NCBI GenBank assembly: GCA_027923505.1
Contig: BROI01000005.1
Location: 682,001 to 746,000, forward strand
DNA from: Mayamaea pseudoterrestris
Lineage: Eukaryota; Bacillariophyta; Bacillariophyceae; Sellaphorales; Sellaphoraceae
Direction of reading: 5' to 3'
DNA: 64,000 bases
Under the pieces are notes generated by a model. That model was not told where the DNA came from. It ran no database searches and saw only the letters and a program-made list of their open reading frames with translations. The first letter of the stretch is position 1, and every line of letters begins with the position of its first letter. Shown one piece after another: positions 1 to 11,363 of this stretch. The translations under genes and the position numbers were made by a program.

Positions 1-56
1 TGCCACGCAGTCGGGTCAGACCCCGGTCCCTCGGTGCAATCGCATCGTTGCATCTA

Positions 57-70
57 GAACCGCTGCGACG
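57..70 (+). promoter_or_regulatory. Recurrent promoter motif, XRN1 upstream copy
   Basis: GAACCGCTGCGACG lies about 155 bp upstream of the XRN1 start. The same core (ACCGCTRCGAC) recurs in other intergenic regions of the window, at 7165-7177 and, reversed, at 8369-8381 and 54640-54651. The regulatory role is inferred only from this recurrence and placement. Confidence 0.4.
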
Positions 71-222
71 TAATACTCCAGCGAAGACGGCAACCACCAT
101 CACTTTCGAGCAGCTGGCAGCAGTCACAATTGCAACGGGATTACTACTTGGACGACAAGCTATATCGTTTGATACATACACTAATACTACCTCTACTACT
201 TATCATCAACTAGAAGACAATC

Positions 223-3200
223 ATGGGTGTTCCAAAGGTGAGTGGAATTGCAGTCGCGATGGCTGATGACAAATCCATGACTGTCACTTTGCTCAATCCA
301 ACGGATCTCTCTCTCCTACTTAATTCTCTTGCATTCCAGTTTTACCGCTGGATCTCGGAGCGCTACCCCAAAATTAATCAGCTCATTAGCGACAATGCCT
401 TATTGCCCGAGATTGATCACTTGTACTTGGATTTGAACGGCATTATCCACGGCTGCACGCACCCCTCCGACCGCGATGTTTCCGACATTTTATCGGAACG
501 CGAAATGATGCTTGGCATTATGAACTACCTTGATCGTCTCGTCACGCAGATTGCCAAACCAAAAGTATCCGTCTACATGGCGATTGACGGAGTGGCGCCA
601 CGCGCCAAGCTCAACCAGCAGCGGTCCCGACGCTTTCGCAGTGCCAAGGACATGGCCGAAGCCACCAAGGACTTGCCCAAGGATGCCAAGGGCAATGTTG
701 CGCAAGTCTTTGATTCAAACTGCATTACGCCTGGAACTGAGTTTCTCGACAAGGTTTCCAAAGTCATTCAATACTTTATTCGCAAAAAGATCAAGGAGGA
801 TGTATTGTGGCGCAACTTGACTGTCATTTTTTCCGGTCACGACGTTCCAGGCGAGGGCGAGCACAAGATTATGCAGCACATTCGCGAAATGCGCTCGCAG
901 CCGAGCTACCAGCCGAATACGCGCCACTGCATCTACGGACAGGATGCCGACTTGATCATGCTGGGGTTGGTGACGCATGAACCGCATTTTGTCATTTTGC
1001 GTGAAGTGGTTGACTTTAACAGTTTTGCAAGACAAACGAACACGTTAAAGGCGGTCAAGAAGTTTACCAAGCAGAGTGACTTTCAGTTACTGCACTTGTC
1101 AGTCTTGCGCGAGTATTTGGAAATGGAGTTTTGCTACAAGCAGCCGGAATATGATTTGGAGCGCTGCATTGACGATTTTGTATTCATGACGTTTTTGGTG
1201 GGAAACGACTTTTTGCCGCACATGCCGACGCTTGACATTGGAGATGGAGCGTTTGACTTGCTCTTTGATTTGTATCGCGAGCAGCGGCAAACGTGGAATG
1301 GAGAGTACTTGACGTCGTCGGGCAAGATTAGTGATGCGGTTCGGTTGGAAAACTTTTTGGCGGCGATTGGAGAAGCCGAGTCTGACATTCTGGCGGACCG
1401 TGAGGATAAGGATGCTGCAATGCGAAAGAAACGACGTCGCTTTGACAAGCGCTCGGGAACGCCCAGTGAAGCGGAGCTCAAGCATCAAGAGATGAGCAAG
1501 CAGACTGATTTCATGACTATGATTGACGATATGATGGCCAGGGCAGACTTGTGCGATGACGACTTTGTGTCCGGCTGGATGCCATCAGAAGAGGGCGACG
1601 GAAAGGATTTCAAGGGACGCTATTACTACGAGAAGCTTAAGCTTACTCCTTTGGACAAGGATGCGCATTGGCATCTTCGCAAGTCGTACATGGAAGGTCT
1701 CATTTGGTGTCTGGCGTATTATTACGAAGGCTGTATTTCGTGGGGTTGGTTTTATCCGTACCACTACGGACCCATGTTGAGCGATCTTCATGGCTTGCCA
1801 AAGATGTTTAGCGAAATATCATTCGATCAGGGAGCACCTTTAACTCCGTTCATGCAGCTCATGGGTTGCTTGCCACCGGCGTCAGGCATTCTTGTTCCGC
1901 CTCTTTATCGCGGATTAATGATTTCGCCCGACTCGCCAATCATTTCGTTTTATCCTACTGACTTTGAAGTGGATATGAACGGCAAAAAGTAAGTTTATGT
2001 TTGCAGAGGATGCTTGATGTTGTATCAAGGAATGTTTACTTACTTTTTATCTTTGCTCACGCAACAGTAACCCTTGGGAGGGAGTGAATCTTTTGCCATT
2101 CATTGATATTCAGCTGCTGAAGGACACGATTGCTGCCTTCTGCCCGGATGACAAGCTTTCTCCAGACGAACGGCGTCGTAATGCGCTCGGAAGTGTTTTT
2201 TGTTATAGATATGACACTTCTTGCAACGAAACTATTCCTGCACCCATTTCCAACATTGGTATCTCTGACATTGTTGGATGTTTGTCGTCTGCAGAAATTA
2301 TCAACAATCCGCTTTCGCGAGGCGTGCCGTTCAAGCCAGAGTTGCTCAGTGGAACGATTCTCCCTTATCCTGGTTTTCCGACGTTGAATGTTCTGCCCAT
2401 TGCATCAGTTGATCTCGTCCGTGTCGGTTTGAATTGTTTTGGATTCGCATCCAAGTATCCGAACATGATTCTTACGCTTCATCAGTTGCCTGAGTTGCCA
2501 CCGCTGGAGGTTTTGGCTCAGAGTGTAATCGGGAGGTCGGTCTTTACAAATTGGCCAATGATGCATGAGAGCCGCGTAGTTGCTTTGACTAACGAGGAAA
2601 AGGAAATAAGACTCGTCAAGGGGCAGCACAAGGTCAGAAAATTTAATGATCAAGAAGTGGATCGTTGGTTGGCAGAGTCAGAAGCTATGGTGCAAACGTA
2701 TCATCTCGGCAATGGCACGCCTGGATCTGGCGGGTTGGTGATGGGCGACGTTAAAGTTCGGATCAAAGTGCTTCCATTGCAGGGAATGAAGACGAACGCG
2801 ACGAATGGGTCCACCAAGAAAATGTTTGGACGACAAGAAGCGGATATTCCTTTGCAGCTTGCTTTGCTACATGCCCCAGCTCCCGATCCTCGTTTTATCG
2901 AGCGCGGACCAATGAGTCTGGCCGAGCGCTTTCCAGCTGAGAGCAGCGTAGTTTTGACTAGAGGAAAATATCGTGGATGCACAGGGGTTGTTGCGGGTGT
3001 CGCTGATGATCGCAATGTGGGTGTTAAAGTGCAGATCCTTCCCGCTGAGTCACCTTTTGGACTTGCCATCGCTCGCTCCGTGCAGGAGTCGTACATTTCG
3101 AGTGCAGACGCCGCGAAGACTCTTAGAATCGACGGTCGTGTTTTCGGCAAGATTACGGGTCGTCTGCAATTTGAGCAGGACAAATATGACTTGGGATTGA

Positions 3201-4975
3201 ATTTGAAAGGAAGTAACGGAACATGCGTTGTCGGCTACACGCGGAAGAAAGTTCTACCATCGAACGGTGACAAAAAGCTGAACAAGTGGCGTGAAGGCGA
3301 TTCATTAATCGTCATCGGTAGCTCCGGCCCAGACACAGACGATGGCTCGGATGAGCGCATCATTTGGGAGTATACTCCAAAGGCTATCCGCCTCATCGAG
3401 TCCTATCGACAGGCATTTCCGCAGCTGTTTGCTGCTTTAAAGAAGATACCGGACGAGAAGAAATATGACGCAACAAAAGTTTTCGGACCGAATGGTCAAG
3501 CATTTTTGCCCGCGATCCGGACCTGGCTAGACAACCACGAAACAGCCAAAATTCCTCGTACTCCTGTTTCTACCGAGTCGATGTCGTACGATGCTATTGC
3601 TGCTGTTCAGAAAGCAGCAGATGTTCGGTCGCTAGCTCTGTGGAAAGCTGGCTATCCTAAAGAGTCACTGATAAAAATTCCTGGGAATGCACTTTATTGT
3701 GAAGGCTCAACCGGTGCCACTGATGTGCTTCTTGCCAGCGATCTCAACAATAATGACGCCCCTAGACTTGGCGACCGTATTGTTAATCTTTGCGCCGATG
3801 GTGTTCCTTTCGGAGCTCGAGGCACGGTTGTTGCGATACACGAGGCGGCGACGACGGGGAGTGTGGAGGTAGTCATGGATGATGAATTTGTCGGTGGTAA
3901 CACTCTGCAGGGTGCTTGCTCAAACTTTCGCGGCAGACTTTGTCGCTGGGCTCATCTTTTGAAAGTTGAGCCTGATCACGCTGATAGATTGGTAGACAAG
4001 CTTGTGCCGAAAGGATCGGGACAAGCAGCCGTTAAGAAGATATTATCTAGTATGGAAAGCGAGATTGATCAACCGAAAGCGGTGTCCGCTCGTCCGAATA
4101 CAGTTGCTAAAACTGCAGTTCCCAAGGTAAATGCAAAGGCGGTCGTTCCGGACAAGTCCATGCCAGCTGCCGCTCCAACGCCAGTGTTTTCTGGGCCGGA
4201 TCGAGCCCAGTCTACCGGTCGTGGTAAACAGGGCGCTTGGAAGGAGGCTCGTGGTCCTCCGAAGGCAGGAGCAGGTTTTAAGGGCAAGCGCGGCGGCGGC
4301 GGGGCGACTGGCATTGCTCGATGGACTTCGCTGATGCAGTCGCGCAAGGTCGACGCTCAGCTAAAGTCTGTCCTTGGAGTTGGTTCAGACCCGAAACACA
4401 CACAATTATCATCGGATACCAACGACGCAAGTGCGGCGTTGAAGGCTGTCTTGGGCGTATCTACCAGCAACCAAGCACATGGTCCAGCACCAGCGGCGTC
4501 CAATACACCTACTGCGGCAGAGAAGCTTCTCCAGTTGATGGCGAACAAACAACAAGCGGGGCACGGGTTGGGTCACATCAATCCAATGCCGGCCAGAGGC
4601 ATGAGCAGCGCTTTTAACTTCACATATGTTGCCGAAGGCGAAGAAGCAAAGTCAAGTTATCATCCTGTACCAATGCATCCGGGTTATCCACCGATGCATG
4701 GATACCCCATGGCGATGCCACCGATGCAAATGCAGCAGCCATACGGCATGCCCCCATCATTCCTTCATCCGGGCCAAATGCCGCCATTTAACGCTCCTTT
4801 CGGAGCTCCAGTCGCTAGCGGTTTGTCGACCGAACAGTTTCCTCCTCTAGGCACACAGCACGAGACAGCAACACCGATTATAGCAACTTCCATGGGATCT
4901 GAAAGTAAGACGGCTGCTGGCTCACAAGCAATGCCGTTTAACATGATACCGTCGGTCATGACTGGAAAACCGTAA
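223..4975 (+). CDS. XRN1: 5'-3' exoribonuclease 1 (XRN1, cytoplasmic mRNA decay)
   Basis: Processive 5'-3' exonuclease that degrades decapped mRNA in the cytoplasm. Three exons join to 1523 residues, close to the roughly 1500 usual for XRN1: 223-237, 340-1988 and 2068-4975. Exon 1 encodes only MGVPK. After the join the protein reads MGVPK-FYRWISERYP, the canonical XRN N-terminus. Acidic active-site motifs are visible: LDLNGIIHGCTHP, GQDADLIMLGL and VGNDFLPHMPTLDIGDG. The second join restores NPWEGVNLLPFID. The last ~330 residues are Gly/Pro/Met-rich low complexity (around MHPGYPPMHGYPMAMPP), as in XRN1 tails. Introns are 238-339 (102 bp) and 1989-2067 (79 bp), both GT-AG. The long tail and XRN1-type central domains argue against the nuclear XRN2/Rat1. 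It converges on the carboxylase gene, 105 bp away. Confidence 0.95.
238..339 (+). other. XRN1 intron 1: 102 bp, in frame, no stop
   Basis: GTGAGT donor and TTCCAG acceptor. Removal restores the conserved XRN1 N-terminus, so this is an intron. Its length is a multiple of three and it contains no stop, so a retained-intron mRNA would encode a 34-residue insert after residue 5 rather than a truncated protein. Confidence 0.85.
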
Positions 4976-5080
4976 CTGGACGACATTCATTGCGGATAAT
5001 TAGACGTGTTTTGGCTACTGTATAATGTGAACATCGCTATTCCTATTACACCAGCTACGTATATCCAATTATCACTATTT

Positions 5081-6913
5081 CTACATTCTAAAGACTCCAT
5101 ATTTAGTAGTGTTGGGAGGATTGCAACCAGTCCGGCGAGCGATTGCAAGGGCACGACCTAAAACATTGCGCGTGTCTGCTGGATCAATAATGCCATCGTC
5201 CCACAAGTGGGAAGTAGAGTAGTAAGCTGACGACTCTACCTCGTACTTGTCCAAGATTGGCTTCTTAAACGCATCTTCGTCCTCACGAGACCATTCTTTG
5301 CCGCGCCCTTCAATATTGTCACGTTGGACCGTAGCAAGAACGTTTGCCGCTTGCTCTCCACCCATGACGGAGATGCGCGCGTTGGGCCACATGAAGAGAA
5401 AGCGAGGATCAAAGGCGCGACCACACATGCCATAGTTGCCCGCGCCATAGGAACCTCCTACGATCAGTGTAATCTTGGGAACGGCAGCAGTGGACACAGC
5501 CGTCACCAGCTTGGCGCCATGTTTGGCAATACCCTCGTGCTCATACTTGGACCCGACCATGAATCCTGTAATGTTTTGAATAAATAAAATCGGAACCCCC
5601 CGTTGACAGCAGAGTTGCACAAAGTGTGCTCCCTTCAAAGCACTCTCCGAAAACAAAATGCCATTATTTGCAATGACACCAACATCTTGCCCCATAATCT
5701 TGCCAAAACCAGTCACTAGAGTCGTTCCATAATTCTTTTTGAACTCGTGAAAGCGAGATCCGTCCAAGACGCGAGCCAGCACGTGTCGAACATCCACTGG
5801 TTTCTTGGCATCCAGCGGAAAGACGCCTCCAAGTTCCTCCGGACTATACATTGGTTCCTCGTATGTTTCAGTCGCATCCATTCCATCAAACTCCGGTCGT
5901 CCCAAGCTCGCCACCACATTTCGCGTCGTGCTCAACGCTTCCAGTTCGCTATTCGCTATATGATCCGCAACTCCACTGACAGTGGCATGCACGACGGCTC
6001 CGCCCAAGTCTTCGGCCGAAACCACTTCACCCGTCGCCGCCTTGACCAGTGGCGGTCCACCCAGAAAAATGGTGCCATTGCCACGCACAATAATGGTTTC
6101 GTCACTCATGCTTGGCACGTAGGCTCCACCCGCCGTGCAGGATCCACAAACGACGGCAATCTGCGCAATGTTTTTCGCACTCATGTTGGCCTGATTGTAA
6201 AAAATGCGTCCAAAGTGATGAGCGTCGGGAAACACGCGCGCCTGCAGTGGCAAGTAGGCGCCGCCCGAGTCGACCAAGTAAATGCACGTTATATTGTTTT
6301 GCAAGGCAATCTCCTGCGCGCGCAAATGCTTTTTCACGGTAATGGGAAAGTACGTGCCACCCTTGACCGTGGCATCATTGGCAATCATCATGCATGGTTG
6401 GCCGGCAACAATGCCAATGCACGTGATTAAACCTCCCGACGGAACCATGTCGTCAATACTGTCGCTCCACCCCGCCAGTGCGCTCAGCTCCAAGACGGGC
6501 GTGCCAATGTCCACGAGGCGATGAATGCGGTCGCGCGCCAGGAGCTTGTGGCGCGCCAAGTGTCGTTCCACGGCCATCGAACCTCCTCCTTGTCGCACAA
6601 TCTCCAGTCGACGGTGCAACTCGTCGACTTGGTCCTTGGTGCGTTGCAGTGACGCTTGATAGTCGGGAGAGCTAGTGTCGAGCGAGTATGAGTCAAGTTG
6701 TGGAAGTAAATGAGGCGTGTAGCTTTGATGAATGTTTGAGCCGTGTTGTTCATGAGGAGGAGAATATTGGGAAAAGCACCGACCATGATGCTGCAGCAAT
6801 ATCACTGATTTAGACAAGCTAGTTTTGTTAACTTGGAGTCGACTTGGGTCAACGTGACGACTTGCTGCGCGCCGAGCAAATGAAGCGGAAAGAAAAAGGC
6901 GACGTTGCATCAT
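5081..6913 (-). CDS. MCCC2: Methylcrotonoyl-CoA carboxylase beta chain, mitochondrial
   Basis: Carboxyltransferase subunit of the biotin enzyme that converts 3-methylcrotonyl-CoA to 3-methylglutaconyl-CoA in leucine breakdown. The reading frame is uninterrupted. It is open to 6979 but has no ATG there (TTG); the first ATG pair is at 6913/6910, giving 610 residues starting [19 protein letters not shown], a typical mitochondrial presequence rich in Arg, Ser and Ala. The body carries the acyl-CoA carboxyltransferase signatures [60 protein letters not shown] and [15 protein letters not shown], then [18 protein letters not shown]. The order and spacing match MCC beta better than propionyl-CoA carboxylase beta. 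No intron is evident. It converges on XRN1. Confidence 0.95.
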   Translation of the reverse strand: MMQRRLFLSASFARRAASRHVDPSRLQVNKTSLSKSVILLQHHGRCFSQYSPPHEQHGSNIHQSYTPHLLPQLDSYSLDTSSPDYQASLQRTKDQVDELHRRLEIVRQGGGSMAVERHLARHKLLARDRIHRLVDIGTPVLELSALAGWSDSIDDMVPSGGLITCIGIVAGQPCMMIANDATVKGGTYFPITVKKHLRAQEIALQNNITCIYLVDSGGAYLPLQARVFPDAHHFGRIFYNQANMSAKNIAQIAVVCGSCTAGGAYVPSMSDETIIVRGNGTIFLGGPPLVKAATGEVVSAEDLGGAVVHATVSGVADHIANSELEALSTTRNVVASLGRPEFDGMDATETYEEPMYSPEELGGVFPLDAKKPVDVRHVLARVLDGSRFHEFKKNYGTTLVTGFGKIMGQDVGVIANNGILFSESALKGAHFVQLCCQRGVPILFIQNITGFMVGSKYEHEGIAKHGAKLVTAVSTAAVPKITLIVGGSYGAGNYGMCGRAFDPRFLFMWPNARISVMGGEQAANVLATVQRDNIEGRGKEWSREDEDAFKKPILDKYEVESSAYYSTSHLWDDGIIDPADTRNVLGRALAIARRTGCNPPNTTKYGVFRM

Positions 6914-7124
6914 GTTGTTGGAACGAGTGTTGCTCGCACGAAACTGGCGAGAACAAGTAAAGCAAAACAGCCTTGACAATCCAGACTTTCGTGCTAGTGC
7001 TGATGTATGAAAAACTTGATAGAATCAGTTTAATCGCTTACTTGTCGAAGAATGAAAGTGTCAAGACCTTGTTCTGTTTGGACCGAAATCCTTTGATCGC
7101 GACATCATTCTTCCGCAATATATA

Positions 7125-7177
7125 TCGCACCGGTTATGCATTGGGCGATCGTGACGCGCAAATAGAACCGCTACGAC
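7125..7177 (+). promoter_or_regulatory. Composite upstream element of the G-patch gene
   Basis: Within 53 bp lie TCGCACCGGTT (7125-7135), GGGCGATCGTGACGCGC (7143-7159) and GAACCGCTACGAC (7165-7177), 93-145 bp upstream of the ATG at 7270. Each of the three motifs reappears in another intergenic region of the window (35023, 8388 and 8369 respectively), so this looks like a composite promoter. Function is inferred. Confidence 0.45.
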
Positions 7178-7269
7178 AGCCTACGAAAGCCAACCATCGT
7201 CTCCGTGCCCTTTCTTCCGTCGACACAAGATCAAGTTAAACAGCTCTTCCCATCAGCAGCTATATAACA

Positions 7270-7989
7270 ATGTCAGGCCATTTACTAGCATCCAAGCGTC
7301 GCCGCAAGGAGCTCGGCAGTCTCATTCACGAACCATCATCCGCTCCCGTCTCAGAAACGGCGCATAAGCTCATGGCCAACATGGGATGGAAACCAAACAC
7401 GGGGCTTGGCAAGCGTCGCGACGGAATAGTCAGTCACATTGTGGCGGTCAAGCGAGCGGATCAAGCGGCGGGACTTGGAACGAACAATACGAGTTTGACG
7501 GCCGAGCAGTTGCAGCATGGAGGAGCCGAGTGGTGGAAGGATGCCGTTGGAAATACATTGGCGAAACTTGGTAAAAAGTCGTCTTCCAGTAGTAAGAGCA
7601 GCAGCAAGAAGGACAAGAAAACGTCTGAGAAGAAGATGAAGGAGAAGCGCACGGCAGTGGAAAGCAAGCTTCACTACACGGACCAGGAGCTTTTCGAAGC
7701 GACGGGTGGCAAGCGGTTTGGCATGCGAGCGGCTCCGTCAAGCAATTTGCACAAGTGGAAGCGGACGAATGATGAAATACATGCAACGAATGCTACGGCT
7801 GGATTAGTTGAAGATACGAACGAAGCAACGATTGCTTTAGAGACAAGATCTATTACTGCGTTAACCGAACAAATTGAAGCAGCTGACTTAGAGACCACGA
7901 CGGGAAAGGACGACAAGAAGAAGGAAAAGAAAGCGAAAAAGGATAAAAAGCCAACTAAAGACAAGGAAAAGAAGCGAAAGAGGGAGTAG
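7270..7989 (+). CDS. G-patch domain protein, GPATCH4-like (nucleolar RNA-helicase cofactor)
   Basis: 239 residues, single exon. Residues ~27-72 form a G-patch (AHKLMANMGWKPNTGLGKRRDG...GLG), a module that binds and activates DEAH-box RNA helicases. The next segment, GGAEWWKDAVGNTLAKL, and the later LFEATGGKRFGMRA match the GPATCH4 pattern (WW...NL, then LF.A.GG) better than PINX1/Gno1. A Ser/Lys-rich linker and a Lys-rich tail ending KDKEKKRKRE suggest nucleolar targeting. The GPATCH4 assignment rests on remembered family features; PINX1-like is the alternative. The start follows a TATATAACA stretch and fits well. Confidence 0.8.
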   Translation: MSGHLLASKRRRKELGSLIHEPSSAPVSETAHKLMANMGWKPNTGLGKRRDGIVSHIVAVKRADQAAGLGTNNTSLTAEQLQHGGAEWWKDAVGNTLAKLGKKSSSSSKSSSKKDKKTSEKKMKEKRTAVESKLHYTDQELFEATGGKRFGMRAAPSSNLHKWKRTNDEIHATNATAGLVEDTNEATIALETRSITALTEQIEAADLETTTGKDDKKKEKKAKKDKKPTKDKEKKRKRE

Positions 7990-8608
7990 ATGCAATACTA
8001 GCTGCGCTGATACTTTGGACAGGCTTTACCGTAGTCGGCTGAGTTGATGCCCCCTATAAGAGAAACGGTGGCTGACTACTCGACGGGACCAACTACCGTT
8101 AGCTTGGTGAACTTGTTAAAAAAGCTCTGCAACCATTGCTGGTCTCACACTCAAGCCATACCGAAATACATGCTTAAGCTATTTGCTCTCCTGGCGGTTT
8201 GTGACAAAGAATTTGTTGGTCAACGATTGACTGCTGGCGCCGCCGCTTCATACAAGCTATTGTGGCGACAATAAATATAGTTTTTCTTGCTCACAGTTAC
8301 TTCATGCTATATAGACTTGATGACCTATTTGATTTGTCCTGAAGAATTTTTCTTTACTGTAAATGATTGTCGTAGCGGTTCTACTTTGGCGATCAGCGTG
8401 ACGCGATCCATCTTTCTTCCATCCACCATGGAACGAGAGGTCTTCGCTGCCATAAAAACTTGAAGTCACCTGTTTATGGCAAGCAGTCGATCTTAATTTT
8501 TACTTTCTTTCTATCGACCTGATTAATGCTTGTAAGAGGAGCAAGACTGACCTTTGAAAAAGGAACCAAGCAACCTGTGTCGACATTCGGCATTCACTGT
8601 CAACGAAC
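7990..8608. other. Intergenic 619 bp between the G-patch gene and the SAMHD1-like gene
   Basis: This holds the 3' end of the G-patch gene and the 5' region of the next. Open frames here (for example 8044-8274) show no recognisable protein character. The notable content is the motif pair at 8369-8408, described separately. Confidence 0.5.
8369..8408 (-). promoter_or_regulatory. Recurrent promoter motif pair upstream of the SAMHD1-like gene
   Basis: GTCGTAGCGGTTC (reverse complement GAACCGCTACGAC) is at 8369-8381. It is followed at 8388 by GGCGATC-AGC-GTGACGCG, a close match to GGCGATC-GTGACGCG at 7144. The pair therefore repeats the G-patch gene's promoter elements with the 13-mer inverted. 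It lies about 200-240 bp upstream of the ATG at 8609. Function is inferred. Confidence 0.45.
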
Positions 8609-10642
8609 ATGTCACGCTCAAGCAATTGCTCAACTAGCAAACAATCAACTCCAGCACCATCATTCAAGCTGCGCACGTTGAAAGGTCCAATTCGTCGAAC
8701 CAACGATGAGATTCATTCCAGCATTGAACTTGATCCAGTCACTGGCGCGCTACTCGACACTCCATTCATGCAGCGACTCCGCGGATTGAAGCAACTTGGA
8801 ACAGCCGACTTTGTCTACATTAATGTCAATCATAACCGATTGGAACATTCCTTGGGTGTTGCGCACTTGGCTGAAAGACTCTGTCGCGTCATTCAAAATA
8901 AGCAGCCGCAGTTGGGCTGCACCTGCAAAGATGTGCTATGCGTCAAGCTGGCTGGATTGTTTCATGACGTTGGACACGGTCCGTACTCTCATACGTTTGA
9001 GGAGTTTGTCAAGGTGCATCTGCCCGAATATCTGGACAAGAATCCAGAGTTGAAGGCTTGCTATGATGATGTCGACATGACGGCATCCGACAGCGACGAT
9101 TTCATGGCTGAAATGAGAGGCTGGAGGCACGAGCAGGCCTCTCTCATGATGCTGGACGCGGCTCTAGAGTTCTTAGGACTTTGTATTGACTTGAAACATC
9201 TTGACGAGCCGCTGAAGCAGATTGGAGACGGCATTGATCGATTGTCCATGAAAGTTTACAATGGCAACGGACATAATAATGGCAAGTCTGCCGCTACAAA
9301 TGGGAACAAATTGACCCACATTAATGACGATAGTGAATCGATCTTGACCAGTCGCGACTTTGTTTTTATCAAGGAAGCTATTCACGGAGGTCCCATCCCC
9401 GAGATTTGCGAGATTGTCGGGAGGCAATGCTTTATCGGTCGACCGGCCGACAAGGAATGGCTCTACGACATTGTCTGCAACCGACACAGCGGGTTGGATG
9501 TCGATAAGATTGACTACTTTGCCCGCGATGAGCGCCGAGCCTTTCGGGAAGCTGGAGAAATTGACAAGGTCATGATCGAGGATGCCTTTGTTACTTGGGG
9601 CAAATGTACCAACTCGGATGGCTGTGAGCAGTGTGATCGTCGTCCGAGTCCACACATGGGCGAGCATCTCATGATTTGCTATCCAGAAAAGATGGTTGTG
9701 GCCACCATGGACTTTTTTACCAAAAGATTCAAACTGCACTCAAAACTGTACCAGCATAAGACGCATTGCGGTGTGGCGCGAATGATTTGTGACATTTTGT
9801 GTCTTGCAGATCCACACTTTCGCATTGCTGTGCCAAGTCAAGATAACTTGGTACCGGAGATGGTACCTATCAGTCGAGCCATGTTAAATGCTCGCAGTTA
9901 CAGGGGACTTCACGATTCAGTAATTGATCAGATTGCCAATACCACAATGGTGGAGCTAGAGCCGGCCAGACGCTTGATTGATCGCTTGAGTTGTCGTAAT
10001 TTATACAAGTGCATTGGCGAAATCAAGTGTGTTGGTGAATACAAGTCACAGATTCTTGACAGGACAAACGAATGTTATCTTTGGTCTATTCCGGAGGAAG
10101 AAATCGTTCATGGAATGCTCGCGTTGCGTGGGTTAAACCACGACCGAAAGCAACTGAATGAAGGCGACTTGTTCGTCCACAAGATTTCGATCCACTGCGG
10201 CCAAAAGGATCATAATCCAGTGTCAAAGGTTAGGTTTTTGGACCGGCGCAGCATTTCAAAGCTACAAAACCCGATTGTCGATCTTCCGACGGCGGTGGAA
10301 GTACCAGAGTCCACGTACTTTGCATCTATTCCTCGCTCCTTTATTTCTAATATTATTCGCGTTTACTGTCGAGATTTAAACAAGGCAGACCTAGCTGGGC
10401 ATGTATATGAGCAATGGCTGGAGAACAAGAAGGAAGAATTTGCAAAAGAGAAGGAATACCAGGCATGGCGTAAGGACCGAAAACATAAGGAAAGTGGGAG
10501 TCTATACGACGATGAAACTGGTGTGCCGATGTGCGTTACGCAGCCTGAAAACGAAGATGACGATTTGGATCAAGCAAACACCCCACCGGATGCCGCGACG
10601 GTCACTCCGATCAAAAGGCGTCGATGTGGTGAAGCTGAATGA
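8609..10642 (+). CDS. SAMHD1-like HD-domain dNTP triphosphohydrolase
   Basis: 677 residues, single exon. HD-superfamily metal phosphohydrolase expected to hydrolyse dNTPs to deoxynucleoside and triphosphate. Visible active-site motifs in SAMHD1 order are NRLEHSLGVAHLAERL (His80), LAGLFHDVGHGPYSH (His119-Asp120) and VDKIDYFARDERRA around residue 300. The N-terminal segment DEIHSSIELDP...TPFMQRLRGLKQLG is the typical lead-in. There is no SAM domain before it, unlike vertebrate SAMHD1. The segment at ~215-235 (NGNGHNNGKSAATNGNK) is a low-complexity insert. The C-terminus is charged and ends in a possible nuclear signal (PIKRRRCGEAE). dNTPase activity is inferred from the family. Confidence 0.88.
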   Translation: MSRSSNCSTSKQSTPAPSFKLRTLKGPIRRTNDEIHSSIELDPVTGALLDTPFMQRLRGLKQLGTADFVYINVNHNRLEHSLGVAHLAERLCRVIQNKQPQLGCTCKDVLCVKLAGLFHDVGHGPYSHTFEEFVKVHLPEYLDKNPELKACYDDVDMTASDSDDFMAEMRGWRHEQASLMMLDAALEFLGLCIDLKHLDEPLKQIGDGIDRLSMKVYNGNGHNNGKSAATNGNKLTHINDDSESILTSRDFVFIKEAIHGGPIPEICEIVGRQCFIGRPADKEWLYDIVCNRHSGLDVDKIDYFARDERRAFREAGEIDKVMIEDAFVTWGKCTNSDGCEQCDRRPSPHMGEHLMICYPEKMVVATMDFFTKRFKLHSKLYQHKTHCGVARMICDILCLADPHFRIAVPSQDNLVPEMVPISRAMLNARSYRGLHDSVIDQIANTTMVELEPARRLIDRLSCRNLYKCIGEIKCVGEYKSQILDRTNECYLWSIPEEEIVHGMLALRGLNHDRKQLNEGDLFVHKISIHCGQKDHNPVSKVRFLDRRSISKLQNPIVDLPTAVEVPESTYFASIPRSFISNIIRVYCRDLNKADLAGHVYEQWLENKKEEFAKEKEYQAWRKDRKHKESGSLYDDETGVPMCVTQPENEDDDLDQANTPPDAATVTPIKRRRCGEAE

Positions 10643-11363
10643 TGACCTGATATTACTCTTTCGAGCTCATTTTATCGAAAAGATACTCTCGCTAAAGTCT
10701 TGTTAACAAGTTAACAACCATCTATAAGTTCTTTTTACTTAGCATTGTAGAATTGGGTGACAGGTCGGTGATGTGATGGTTGGGTGACAAGAGCAAACAC
10801 GGCCTTGTTGTTGCCTCATCGTAATAAGCGACTATGGACACGACAAGCTCTACCTTGAAATTCACCAGTACATCTGCTTTTTACAACCTGCGTCGTCTAC
10901 TTACTCCAATCACACCGGACTACCGAAAAAATCACCTCGCGCCTCAATCTCAACCCGATTAAAACTTTGTCATAGTAGAAGGTTTTCGACTCTAAACCAA
11001 GGTATGCTTTTCAAGCAAACGGATTTGGGAAGACTGCGAGAAACGCGTAAATATTTTAACAACTCTCGCAGGCTGTTGATGTGCTTCAACAAGCATCGTT
11101 CCTTGTTATCTAGGTGTTGCTGAAGATATCGCGGCGCAGTACAAGTCCAATGGGAGCCTATGCGGGACCAGGATAGTCTACGAGTGATGGGAGCATTGGC
11201 AAAAGAAAAAAAGAAGAACATGCATAACCAGTGTGACGCGGCGCGACATTCCTTGGATGGAGGCCCCTTTCTTAAGGTTTGGGTTTGAACCAATGACGGG
11301 CGCGCCCCGGCTCACCTCGATCAGCCATCACAAAAAAAGCACTCGCAGCATTCGATTATCACC
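10643..11363. other. Intergenic 721 bp, no clear gene
   Basis: No recognisable gene. A 42-codon ATG frame begins at 10834 but has no supporting feature. The right end is the 5' region of the Pro/Thr-repeat gene. I see no tRNA or large repeat. Confidence 0.4.

Noticed and set aside
6914-6979. 22-residue N-terminal extension of the carboxylase
   Set aside because: Begins with TTG, not ATG; the first ATG (6913) gives a normal mitochondrial presequence.
8044-8274. 76-codon open frame between the G-patch and SAMHD1-like genes
   Set aside because: No homology, signal or composition support; likely chance.
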